Shown here one piece after another: positions 54,501 through 63,518 of a stretch of 64,000 bases of DNA. The notes beneath the pieces were generated by a model, which saw only the letters and a program-made list of their open reading frames with translations, was not told where the DNA came from and did not search any database. A program made the position numbers and the translations under genes. The DNA is taken from the NCBI GenBank assembly GCA_948146395.1, contig OX411543.1, forward strand, positions 25,746,026-25,810,025. The letters run 5' to 3'. This DNA comes from Fragum whitleyi. Its lineage: Eukaryota; Mollusca; Bivalvia; Cardiida; Cardiidae. Within the stretch, counting starts at the first letter, position 1; each line of letters starts with the position of its first letter.

Positions 54501-57500
54501 GACCTTGCTTTGCACATATTTGAAATTGTTGGAAATCTCACGCACAGACTCAGATGTTTTGTGACGTCAGTTTTAAACGTCAGTTCCGCGGAAAATTGAA
54601 ATATTGAATTTTGGCGATTTTTCGATAAAATTCGGGTCATATTATAAAAAGAATATAAAATTTGTGCTCATAAAATACAGAATTTATTAACCTCGTCATC
54701 TTAAACAGATAAAAACTCGGCACAGCCTCGTTTTTATCTGTTTATAGACGACTCGTTATATAAATTCGGTATTCCATGACCACTCATTCAATATCATTTG
54801 TTTATTTTTCTCTCTCATTTAGGCAAGGGAACCGATAGAATGGTGGTAAAATCATGGTCGCCTGCTAAAGAATTTGCAAATTCAAAATCGTCAAATCAAG
54901 CTTCCTTGGTCCAAAATAGTAGTTCGAGTAAAATAGCAGAATATAATGAGCCCTTACAGCTTAAACAATTAAGCGATGAATTTGAACAAAATACTCAAAA
55001 CAAACGAGGTTAGTATAGTATTTATTAACATATGTTCTCAAAATTTGAGAAGGACCACTTTGAAGATTGTACTTTTATAATTACCTGAGAAAAAGGCACG
55101 GAAATTCTCTCTGATTATGGAAATATATTAATTTGACATGTTTGTCGGGGCTATCTACGCTGTTCAGAGAATGCACCTCACAAACATTCAAATTGTTGGT
55201 AATATCACGCACCGGCTCAATTGTTTTCTGCACTTTCATAATCGTGACTAGCTTTACTAGACAGGCAGATATTGCAGCCTATTACATTTACAGGTAGCAA
55301 CAATCATTTTAAGGTCCGTGAACTTTGGTAGACATTCATTCGCTTCTTAAAATACAGTCTACATTTACTCTTTGTTGACCCCAGCCTTCTTTGCGCGGAT
55401 ATTTTAGTGCGCTAAATGAAATCAACGTATGGGAACAATCCCAGAGCATAGGAGCCCGAAATACCCTCCTACCGCCATATAGACTAATAATATCAAGAGG
55501 TTATTTAACATGATCGTGTACAATACTGAATTCTATTGGATGAGTACCCTGCAGAACCAGTCTATATTTGACGAGGCGATAGCCGAGTCAAAATATAGAC
55601 TGGTTCTGCAGGGTACGAATCCAATGAATTCAGTATTGTACTCGATCATGTTAAATGACATCTTTATTTCACACCATACACTGAAAGTTCCACAATTAAC
55701 GATTTGTGGCATTTGAGAGAGACAAAGGGAATAGATCCAAAATGATCCGGATAAGGGCGTCAAATGCAAGTCACTATGAACATGTTGAAATTGAAACAAA
55801 CATTTGTTCTAAAAATAGAATTCCACGTGAAATGTTTATTTCATGTGTCAAATCGATAAGTGCTTACTGATTATAATATGTAATGAACATAAAATAGGTT
55901 GGTACCCGTCGTCGCTTGAAATGTACATTTTCATGTGAACAACTGAAATTCTAAAATCAAGAAACAACAACAATTTTGTGTCCCTCTATGTCACTGAAAT
56001 CTTCTTTTACTTGCTAAACAATGTAACAAATGAAGAAATGAAGAATCTCCTCAATATCAACACTATTTCAATACCTCCGAACAGAGGGTTTGATACATTT
56101 ACAGGGCTGCGAAAAGTGGTGATATCTATATTCGGGAATGCAGCCTCGCTTTCATCGTACAATATAGCTTGCCTCACTTTCATCGTACAATAAAGGTTGT
56201 CTCGTTTTGGAATAAAATCCGTATTGCACAGTAGCCTCGTTCTGGTTGTACAATATGGATCTAGATACCTAACGATGAATTCCTGGTATTCCTCACACCA
56301 GTACTACTATAACAGCCTTTCCTAGCCTCTAGCTGCTATCCCACATAAGTCTACGATGATCGACTCAATAGTTGGAGACAAATAGTGGGAAAGGATGAGT
56401 GACACCGTAGCTCGATCAAGATTGACTTCAGTGGCAATTCGTTGTTTAACCACGCATTTTCTGACAATTTCTGAAAAGAATTCTGAAAGAAATGTAAAGC
56501 ATAATTTGAAAATATATTTGATTCAGACAAGAACTTAAACCAACTGTAAACCGGGCCAATTTCGTGTCTGTAAATTTTCGTGTCTTCGGGTTTGAGAGAC
56601 GTATAAAAACGAATTCATATTTTGGCGACAGTTTTTAAATCGTACTGCGAAGCAGTAGATTTATATCTACCGTTTTCCAGAAATCCAGTCTGTTTGACCC
56701 ACTACATTTTTACCATTATCTTCTGAGCAATGTGTTCAAACCAAATTATGTGTTTTCAAACACCGAAGAAACGGTCTTTTCAGTCACAATCTACAAACTT
56801 TGTTTATACCTTATTTACTTTTCGACAAATAGAGAAGAGGCTAATACAAAATTTGATGTAATTTTAGCTTTTAGTAATTACCAGTTTGTAGTTTCAGTGT
56901 TTATAACAAGATTTTCGGTTGAGTAAAGGAGTTGAAACGTACAATAGGTTAACTGTATAATTAATTTGTAGCACTTACAATATTACTGCTCTGAACTTTC
57001 TCGAACGGTCATTTACCAGTTGTAGGGCTGACAACCAATCAAATTCTGTTATGATTATCACTGGGTCAAAACCCACGCGTAAATGGACATCGTCTGCTCG
57101 AAATGTGTCAATTAACTTGTTTGTCATTAGTCAATAGTCGTCTGCACTCAATCAGGGAGCGTGAGAAGTTTACTTTTTGTTCGCATGTGTTAACAAATAG
57201 AAATAATTTTGAAATATCTGATTTCAATGAGCACTCTGATCACGCTCCAATCCTATTTTCAATAAATTCAAATTTGAGTATGAAGAAAAATTATTCAACA
57301 ACAAATAAACCGACAAAAACATACGATAAACTGGTAAAAGATAGCAGTAAGAGCGATCTATTTTTAGAACAACTCATGAATAATCATAGAATGCTGCTAG
57401 ATTTAATCGATTGGTCAGAAACCAAAGATATGAATAGCATAGTTGGCGATTTCACGTGTTTCTTGAGGGAAAATGCATTTACAGTATTTGGGAAAACCCA

Positions 57501-60500
57501 ATGCTTGAAATACAAACATGTTGGTAATCAAAATTGTAAATAGTTTAATGAAAAATGTTTGTTGCTAAACAGGCTTTTAAACTCTATAGAGAGAGGAATA
57601 ATATTAACAGACAAGCTTTTAGCTTGGCGCGTGCTCATTGTAACAACGTAAAAATCTGCTAAGAAATAATTTAGACTAGCAGAGGGCTATCGAATCAGCA
57701 AACTTTCAAAATCGGACCCACGAGGTTGGATTAGCTGGCGATGTCCTCGAAAAGATGAAGTGTTAAGACAAACTAGAACTGTCGCAAAGCGGACTTATAC
57801 CCCCCACCAGCACTTTGTCAAAATGTAAGTGCTTTAAGTGCAAGATGTGTTTGTAACAAATATTGAGGGCATATACAGCAATCGCATGAAGTTTCATGAT
57901 TCTAGATCCCTTGGTTCTTGAATTAGAGTCCGGAAACGAAAACTGAACAAAAACTTAATGTGACCTTGACCTTTAACCTATGTGATCTAAAAACAATAGG
58001 GTACTTCCTTGAGTCATAAGTAATATTTACATAGAGTTTCATGATTCTAGGTCGCTTGGTTCTCGATTTAGAGTCCGGAAACGAAAATTAAACAAAAATT
58101 TACTGTGACCTTGACCTTTGACCTATGTCACCCCAAAACAATGAAAATTGCAGGTGCACAACTTCATATAATAGGATTAATTACCCAATTTGGTTACTCC
58201 CCTTATGGTTACTGAGTTTTGCAATTTTAAATTTTGACTACTCCCCCCCTTCCATAAAAAGTTCAAAATGGCATAACTCTGAAACTAATGACTGGATCAG
58301 GATGAAAATTGCAGGTGCACAACTTCATTTGATGGGAAACATCCTGATAAAATTTCAGCAAAATTGATCCAAAACTGTGGGAGGAGAAGAGGACACAAAA
58401 TTAGAAGAAATGTACCCCTCTTTAAAAAGTTCAAAGTGGCATAACTCTCAAACTAATGACCGGATCTGGATGAAAATTGCAGATGCACAACTTCATATGA
58501 TAGGAAACAACCTGATAAAATTTCAGTAAAATTGGTCCAAAACTGTGGGAGGAGAAGAGGACACAAAACTATGTCTACGGACGGACGGACGGACGGACAA
58601 CCCGAATTATATCCCCCATAACTTCGTTGTGGGGGGTATAAAAACTCACAAATTTAAAGATTTTACCAACTTTTATTGTCCAAATTTGAGCCCTTTTGAT
58701 TAGCGAACTATTGCACTATCCCAGCCTCTCAATGATGTACGATTTACAGTGCTGACAGCACTTTGATTGGTATTATTTATCTAAGATGACCTGGAACTCA
58801 TTAACTTCCGTTAGTGCTCGAGTATTCCCGCAACGTAACTCAATTTCATTTCACCGTTTTAGTTATGTTAGTTCACATACTATTTACAAAGTCGCGGTAG
58901 TACAGGGGTTATAGACGCCTTCCCGTACACCGATAAGTTGTTGGGTCGGGTTCAATTCCCGACGGATGAATTATTTTAAATATTGTGATAATCATTAGCA
59001 TATTATTTTCATTTTTTTAAATTACATTTCCTATCATTATTTTGTCATTAGTTTTTTTTGGTCAGTAACAATTAATATTTTTTATCCTTACACCATTCAA
59101 TTTTGGTTGTTTGCAACAAACCAATATTATTGTATTAATAACCTAATAACACTTTAACAGGAATTTGATTAACGTTTTCGAACCCTGTATTTTTTTTAAT
59201 TTCATACCATCATCAATAAAAAAAATGCCTCTTTATCTCTTGAATATAGATCATTTCGAAATTCATAATTATTTTCAGTAATTTACAATAATTTATAGAC
59301 AAGACCGTGCAATGGTCAAATTGAGGCTGGCGGAGAGACTGTGCCGAATACCAATAGTCTTATGCGACACTGTTCAAAATATCAAAAGTATCAAAATCGG
59401 TACTTAAAAAAGTGTTACCCTAAATAGGAATAATTTTCTGGTCATGGTCCGACTTGAACGCGTGACCGCCCGGTTATGGGGAAGCATCCTTACCACCACC
59501 ACCAAAGTTCCGTATGTGATATATATTTTTACATTTTAACTTCACGAGTATAAGTCTATATCAAGAAACATTGGGCCAACTTATTTCTGACCCTGGGCGG
59601 GTACTGTTGCCCGCATAATCAGAGTATCTCTCAGAAAGCGGGATACCAGCTCTAGACTGGTCCACATATTGACTATCAGAATAGCCTAGAATAGGCTATT
59701 CTGATATGCGACAGTGAGACCAGTCTACACCCGACCCGAAAGCGGGCAAGAAATAAGTAGGCCCATATTTACCGACTATCAATAGGGGTCAAAAGGAATA
59801 TCTAATGAGTGTCAGGTCATTGTAGATAAATAATATTAACGCATTGCAGCACAATAAGACCAATACATATTGTTTAGGCACTTGTGACCCCTTTATCAAT
59901 TGGAAGTCGGTTTTTAGCTCGGCTGTGATGGGAGTAAAGTCGAGGTATTGTCATCATTTTTGCGCTGTTCGGATTGGCGTTGTTGATGGCGTTGGTGTTA
60001 CAAACTTTAACCTTGGACAATTTTCTGTTGTTATTGAACTTTGGTATCTATATTCACTATCACAAGAGCTGTCCAGACAAACAAAGGGAATGCCACTGAA
60101 AGCATTTACGACCCGTCACAGGAAAAGGGACCATTTGGGAACTTTATAAAATAATAATTAAATAAGAAGATTGGTTCTAGTACAGGCCAACCAGGGGTCG
60201 CGTTTCCAAAATTCTTTCACAGGAGGATAGAATGATTAGTCTAGATTTTGAAAAGTAGTTGATTGCGAAAAGTTTTGACCCTAGTCAGTCTTCTTATCCC
60301 GCGCAGTCTGACTAGGGTCGACACTCTACATACTGCCCATATGGTTCTTTTTCGCGTGACGGGTCACATTTGATATGTGTAGCCGAGCTTTGCAGTTGTG
60401 GGCGATGCTCTTGTTTTTCTTTGTCTCACTGTAATACAAAATCGACAGTTTTATTTATTCACGTTTGTCTGAAATCAGTCGAAATAACATGTATATAAAA

Positions 60501-63500
60501 AAAAAAAATTATCTAATTTTGCATAATTCCATCATTTTTATACATTTTAATCGGATTAAAATTTGGTTTAGTTCTCAATGAAAGTAATTTTGATTACACA
60601 ACTAATTTGTAAGCTGTCGTAAAAAGTTATCCCGTGCGAATCTCGTTTCATAATTGACCATTAGTAATCTAATTTTGCATAATTCCATCATTTTTATACA
60701 TTTTAATCGGATTAAAATTTGATTTAATTCTCAATGAAAGAAATTTTGATTACACAGCTAATTTGTAAGCTGTCGTAAAAAGTTATCCCGTGCGAATCTC
60801 GTTTTATAATTGACCATTAGTTATCCAATTTTGCATTATTCCATCATTTTTATACATTTTAATCGGATTAAAATTTGATTTAGTTCTCAATGAAAGTAAT
60901 TTTGAATACACAGCTAATTTGTAAGCTGTCGAAAAAATTAACCCGTGCGAATCTCGTTTCATAATTGACCATTAGTTATCTAATTTTGCATTATTCCATC
61001 ATTTTTATACATTTTAATCGGATTAAAATTTGATTTAGTTCTCAATGAAAGTAATTTTGATTACACAGCTAATTTGTAAGCTGTCGTAAAAAGTATTCCG
61101 TGCGAACCTCGTTTCATAATTGACAATTAGTACTTCTTTGCTTTAGGATATTATTTTTTTAAGATATGAAGATAATACTAATTATTGCTTTCGTGGTAGT
61201 ATGAGCTGCTTGTGTATAACAACACTTTAGTATGAATTCGCTTTGCGTATTCATTCAGTATGATTATGTTTTAAATTTCATGCCTACATGAAATTAACAA
61301 ATACCTTTTCATCCCTATTTATATCATTTTAGCCTGTGTGTGACATTTCCAACAATTTGAAACGTTCGCGAGGTGCAAACATTCAGAAGCGTTGGCAACC
61401 AAATAATGTAAATATAAAGTTACCTGATGACCTACAGATATTTTGAGACCTTATCTATCTACTAAACGCATGCGAAGACTCTGGTCAGACTGTGCGAATG
61501 CACAGGCTGGTCAGAGTTTTTGCTTTGCGTGTATTTGAAATTGTGGGAAATCTAGCACACAGGATCATTTGATGTTTATTCAAATGACTCATCTCCTCGC
61601 GACGTAGAGGAACTGTGTCACACCTCCTTGAAACCCATTAAACATGCTCAGTTTATCTCTCATCCTACTGAATTCACGATTATACAATTTTGATTTTTGT
61701 AATGAGGTGATCTGGATATAACGATGAATTCGTAGGCAAAACTGTGGACTATTTACGAAAAAGGGGAAAGATCACAGTTCACAAGCAACACGAGAATCGA
61801 TACTCAGAATCCTTCAAATGAAGGACCATATCTCGAACTGCGTGGATATTATTTCACTTAATTTCAGCTTATTTTAACATTTCCAAATATTTTAAATGAA
61901 AATGACAGTAGTATCATGCAAGGTCAAATAAAACTTCCAACCCAAGTTAAATCGAAAAAGAAAAACTTATTCCTACATTAGAAACGATAATTTAAAAAAA
62001 AAAGAAACCTTAAGAATGTTATAGATTAAGATCCTTTTTATATGACGTCACATTAACGTCGTCATTACGTATCATCGTCATTCCTATCGTAAAAACTCCG
62101 TGCTTGACCCGCACATTATACCTTTTTTACCGTATTACAGTCCGTTTTACACCGATTTTGTGTTTTATTTCACTGTCAGTTTTCATTGAAACCCTGATGA
62201 AGAAACGTAATGATAGTAATTCATATTACTAAAATGGCAATCCTTCATTAATATTTTATAGAATTTATGCTAAATAATGTTAAAAAACTTACCAACCAAT
62301 TTCACAAGTCGATTTTTTAGTAGGATAACGTCAGCGTCAGGCAAATGGAAGGCTAGAAAGCGACCACGTCTATCTAGCGACCACGTCTTTTGAGCGACCG
62401 TTTTCAGAACCCTCTTCAAAATATCTTAAAAAGCAGATATTATCTATCTTGAAATTAATGTAAACGAATCTTGTGATATTAGAACTCAACAGAATCATCT
62501 CAACGAGACGATTCTCCGGAGTTTGTAACAACATCGTTTTATTGATGAATTCTCATTTTCAATCAAAATTGTGTTTCTTATCTATAGACACAGATTCTAT
62601 TCTAATTATGATTCTAATCTATAGAAACAAATTTGTAGGTCCCCAAAGTGGTCGCTTAGTGTAAACCCTTTATAATATGACCAACGTAGCGTTAGTGAAA
62701 TAACCTTGTTGAATATTTTTGATTTTACATGGGTGTTATTACACAAGTGAAATAATTATGCAAATGAGCTCAGAGCGAATAGCAATGATTTTTTGTCACC
62801 GCGAAAATGACGTCATAATAAATGAGCTTGTGTGTGACATTTCCATCATTTTGAAACGTTCATGAGGTACAAACATTGAGAAGCGGTGACAGCCACATAA
62901 TGTAAAAATAAAGTTACCTATCGGTCCACATACACTTTGCGAACTTATCTATCTACTAAATGCATAGTGAAGACTCTGGTCAGACTGTGCAGATGTACAG
63001 GCTGGTCAGAGACCTTGCTTTGCACATATTTGAAATTGTTGGAAATCTCACGCACAGACTCAGATGTTTTGTGACGTCAGTTTTAAACGTCAGTTCCGCG
63101 GAAAATTGAAATATTGAATTTTGGCGATTTTTCGATAAAATTCGGGTCATATTATAAAAAGAATATAAAATTTGTGCTCATAAAATACAGAATTTATTAA
63201 CCTCGTCATCTTAAACAGATAAAAACTCGGCACAGCCTCGTTTTTATCTGTTTATAGACGACTCGTTATATAAATTCGGTATTCCATGACCACTCATTCA
63301 ATATCATTTGTTTATTTTTCTCTCTCATTTAGGCAAGGGAACCGATAGAATGGTGGTAAAATCATGGTCGCCTGCTAAAGAATTTGCAAATTCAAAATCG
63401 TCAAATCAAGCTTCCTTGGTCCAAAATAGTAGTTCGAGTAAAATAGCAGAATATAATGAGCCCTTACAGCTTAAACAATTAAGCGATGAATTTGAACAAA

Positions 63501-63518
63501 ATACTCAAAACAAACGAG
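45437..63518 (+). CDS. Predicted secreted protein of unknown family (partial gene model)
   Basis: The model joins the signal-peptide exon 45437-45503 with the 186-bp exon 54823-55008 and its tandem copy 63333-63518. Exon 1 ends in phase 1 (GCAA|GTAAGC); exon 2 starts with GC and needs one preceding base, giving AGC (Ser). It ends in phase 1 (CGAG|GTTAGT), so each copy adds exactly 62 residues in frame. The mature part is hydrophilic, rich in Ser, Asn, Gln and Lys, with VVKSWSPAKEFANSK and LKQLSDEFEQNTQNKRG and no Cys. I do not recognise the family. The gene runs past the window. Splicing is inferred from border consensus and phase only; other exons in the 9-kb intron may have been missed. Confidence 0.45.
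45533..45770. repeat. MITE family M2 with GGGCCC ends
   Basis: The left GGGCCCGAATTATTAAACAT, CTTACGAAAAATGATCG is mirrored by the right end CGATCATTTTTTGCGTAAG on the opposite strand and GGGCCC at 45765-45770. A central hairpin at about 45640-45670 has arms CATTGAAATCGTCTT / AAGACGATTTCAATG. A partial copy is at 31123-31275. Confidence 0.7.
45966..46240 (+). mobile_element. tRNA-derived SINE family S2 with conserved central domain
   Basis: The head has A box TGGCCGAGTGGTTAGCGCG, a CGT triplet in the anticodon position and B box GGGTTCGAGCC. A central part follows (GGGCAGGACACTTTAC, CCCAGTCCACCCAGCTGTAA, AAGTGGGTA), which I recognise as resembling the deeply conserved central domain found in several invertebrate SINEs (possibly Nin-DC). 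The 3' end is A-rich. It is a SINE rather than a functional tRNA. Confidence 0.7.
46416..47381. mobile_element. 966-bp element with ~300-bp inverted arms flanked by TTAA
   Basis: The left arm (46416-46713) and right arm (about 47088-47381) are close reverse complements. Examples are GGTTCATGTAAAG/CTTTACATGAACC, TGCATGACGGTTGGATAAAA and ACTACCTGGATGGTACTTTA, with a ~375-bp centre. TTAA stands at both borders (46412-46415 and 47382-47385), as after insertion by TTAA-targeting transposases (piggyBac or Kolobok type). No transposase frame is present. It lies in intron 1 of the second gene. Confidence 0.8.
47755..47940 (-). mobile_element. SINE family S1 fragment, minus orientation (unit 1)
   Basis: On the minus strand: a decayed head, then TGTCACTCATCC, CCCACTATTTGTCTCCAACT, GGATAGCAGCTAGAGGCTAG and GAGGAATACCAGGAATTC. 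The copy in unit 2 is at 56268-56453. Confidence 0.6.
48585..49140 (+). pseudogene. Dead LINE fragment (end of endonuclease and linker), unit 1
   Basis: The 146-codon frame contains FCSHVLTNRNNFEISDFNEH followed by SDHAPILFSI, the C-terminal signature of an APE-type LINE endonuclease. The downstream linker resembles that of the LINE at 3376-7015. It stops at TAG (49023-49025), where the equivalent of PWFDYECK in that LINE predicts Trp; the frame resumes as FNEKCLLLNRLLNSIERG. This is a Trp-to-stop nonsense change in a truncated copy. The unit 2 copy is identical at protein level. Confidence 0.7.
49278..50128 (-). repeat. Hairpin-headed repeat, minus orientation, with TATACCCCCCAC ends (unit 1)
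   Basis: On the minus strand the head is TTTTTATACCCCCCACAACG, GAAGTTATGGGGGATATAAT, then TCCG repeated. The body has ~120-150-bp units (CAAAACTGTGGGAGGAGAAG and GCATAACTC on the + strand) and TGACCTTGACCTTTGACCT. Both termini carry TATACCCCCCAC in inverse orientation. The unit 2 copy is at 57796-58642. Confidence 0.7.
50377..50455 (+). other. tRNA-like sequence (SINE head relic), unit 1
   Basis: GCGGTAGTACAGGGGTTATA (A-box-like) and GGGTTCAATTCCCGACGG (B-box-like). The stems do not close into a full cloverleaf that I can draw. It is repeated near 58890-58970 in unit 2. Confidence 0.35.
50930..51000 (-). other. tRNA-like sequence, minus strand, unit 1
   Basis: On the minus strand: GGTGGTGGTAAGGATGCTTC, CCCATAACCGGGCGGTCACG, CGTTCAAGTCGG. 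It has A- and B-box-like parts and an anticodon-loop-like CCATAACC. It is probably a tRNA-derived relic. Confidence 0.35.
51130..51225. repeat. Hairpin with CTAGACTGGTC outer and ATCAGAATAGCCTA inner arms
   Basis: ACTATCAGAATAGCCTAGAA is directly followed by TAGGCTATTCTGATATG. Outer TAGACTGGTC/GACCAGTCTA and AAAGCGGG/CGGGCG-type partners extend it. The unit 2 copy is near 59645-59740. Confidence 0.65.
51395..51910 (+). repeat. Repeat related to 18700-18870 and 9950-10080 (unit 1)
   Basis: TTTTTAGCTCGGCTGTGATG is a decayed member of the T-run head class. It is followed by GGTTCTAGTACAGGCCAACC (compare 9990) and TTTTGACCCTAGTCAGTCTT (compare 18760). It ends GGGCGATGCTCTTGTTTTTC. The 101-codon frame starting at 51330 is incidental. 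Confidence 0.5.
51998..52619 (+). repeat. Four-copy ~156-bp tandem repeat, unit 1
   Basis: Copies start at about 51998, 52154, 52310 and 52465. Each contains TTTTAATCGGATTAAAATTT (a palindromic ATCGGAT/ATTAAA core), a GAAAGTAATTTTGATTACAC phrase and CGTGCGAATCTCGTTT. The unit 2 array is at 60509-61130 with the same copy number and the same copy-specific variants. Confidence 0.85.
52821..53054. repeat. MITE family M3, copy 2
   Basis: GCCTGTGTGTGACATTTCCA, ACAATTTGAAAC ... TTTGAAATTGTGGGAAATCT, AGCACACAGG, with the inner CTCTGGTCAGACTGTGCG and inverted CTGGTCAGAG. The unit 2 copy is at about 61332-61565. Confidence 0.7.
53055..53839. other. Non-coding stretch in the duplicated unit
   Basis: No exon or named repeat recognised. 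A TGACGTCA-type cluster (GACGTCACATTAACGTCGTC) lies at 53534-53560. Confidence 0.35.
53840..54160. repeat. MITE with AAGCGACCACG / GTGGTCGCTTAG motifs (unit 1)
   Basis: GAAAGCGACCACGTC, TAGCGACCGCGTC and GAGCGACCG on the left face AAAGTGGTCGCTTAGTG on the right. The central hairpin AGAATCATCTC/GAGACGATTCT is like that at 37310-37370. The unit 2 copy is near 62350-62670. Confidence 0.6.
54313..54552. repeat. MITE family M3, copy 3
   Basis: TGAGCTTGTGTGTGACATTT, CCATCATTTTGAAAC ... TTTGAAATTGTTGGAAATCT, CACGCACAGACTCA. The unit 2 copy is at about 62823-63062. A loose end of the same family is at 55186-55214. Confidence 0.7.
54680..54767. repeat. Hairpin 55 bp upstream of the duplicated exon
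   Basis: GAATTTATTAAC and AACAGATAAAAACTCGG pair with CCTCGTTTTTATCTGTT and GTTATATAAATTC. The CGGCACAGCCTCG loop resembles that of M1 MITEs. The unit 2 copy is at about 63190-63277. Confidence 0.65.
54823..55008 (+). CDS. Duplicated 186-bp phase 1-1 exon, copy 1
   Basis: The acceptor has a pyrimidine tract TTTATTTTTCTCTCTCATTT, AG at 54821-54822; the donor is ACGAG|GTTAGT. It encodes KGTDRMVVKSWSPAKEFANS, then a Ser/Asn/Gln-rich stretch and LKQLSDEFEQNTQNKR. Length 186 bp with phase 1 at both ends makes it symmetric. The C-terminal half is likely helical (LQLKQLSDEFEQN). No Cys, no known motif. Linked to the signal exon by phase only. Confidence 0.6.
55503..55656. repeat. Near-perfect 154-bp hairpin
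   Basis: Arms of about 70 bp (ATTTAACATGATCGTGTACA ... CAGTCTATATTTTGAC) match with only a few mismatches around the loop GAGGCGATAGCCGA. It lies in the part of unit 1 just beyond the region whose partner is visible. Overlapping frames on both strands (55510-55716 and 55533-55799) are shadows of the palindrome. Confidence 0.85.
57103..57658 (+). pseudogene. Dead LINE fragment, unit 2 copy
   Basis: Same 146-codon frame and same TAG as in unit 1. It was therefore already inactive before the 8.5-kb duplication. Confidence 0.7.
57796..58642 (-). repeat. Hairpin-headed repeat, minus orientation, unit 2 copy
   Basis: Same structure as 49278-50128, with a shorter poly-C tract near 58242. Confidence 0.7.
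60509..61130 (+). repeat. Four-copy ~156-bp tandem repeat, unit 2
   Basis: Same four units in the same order as at 51998-52619, with single-base differences (for example TAATCT and TTATCC at unit starts). Confidence 0.85.
63333..63518 (+). CDS. Duplicated 186-bp phase 1-1 exon, copy 2
   Basis: Identical in protein sequence and splice borders to 54823-55008. Because the signal exon lies outside the repeated unit, this copy has no leader of its own here. It would extend the same protein by another 62 residues if spliced in. Confidence 0.6.

Larger units (their letters stand above)
47574..56086 (+). repeat. Tandem duplication, unit 1 (8513 bp)
   Basis: From GGTTTGATACATTTACAGGG at 47574 the sequence matches that starting at 56087. 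Collinear near identity continues to the window end (64000 corresponds to 55490). The left neighbours differ (GAGCTCA before 47574, AACAGA before 56087), defining the junction. The last ~600 bp of unit 1 (55491-56086) have no partner within the window. Confidence 0.95.
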
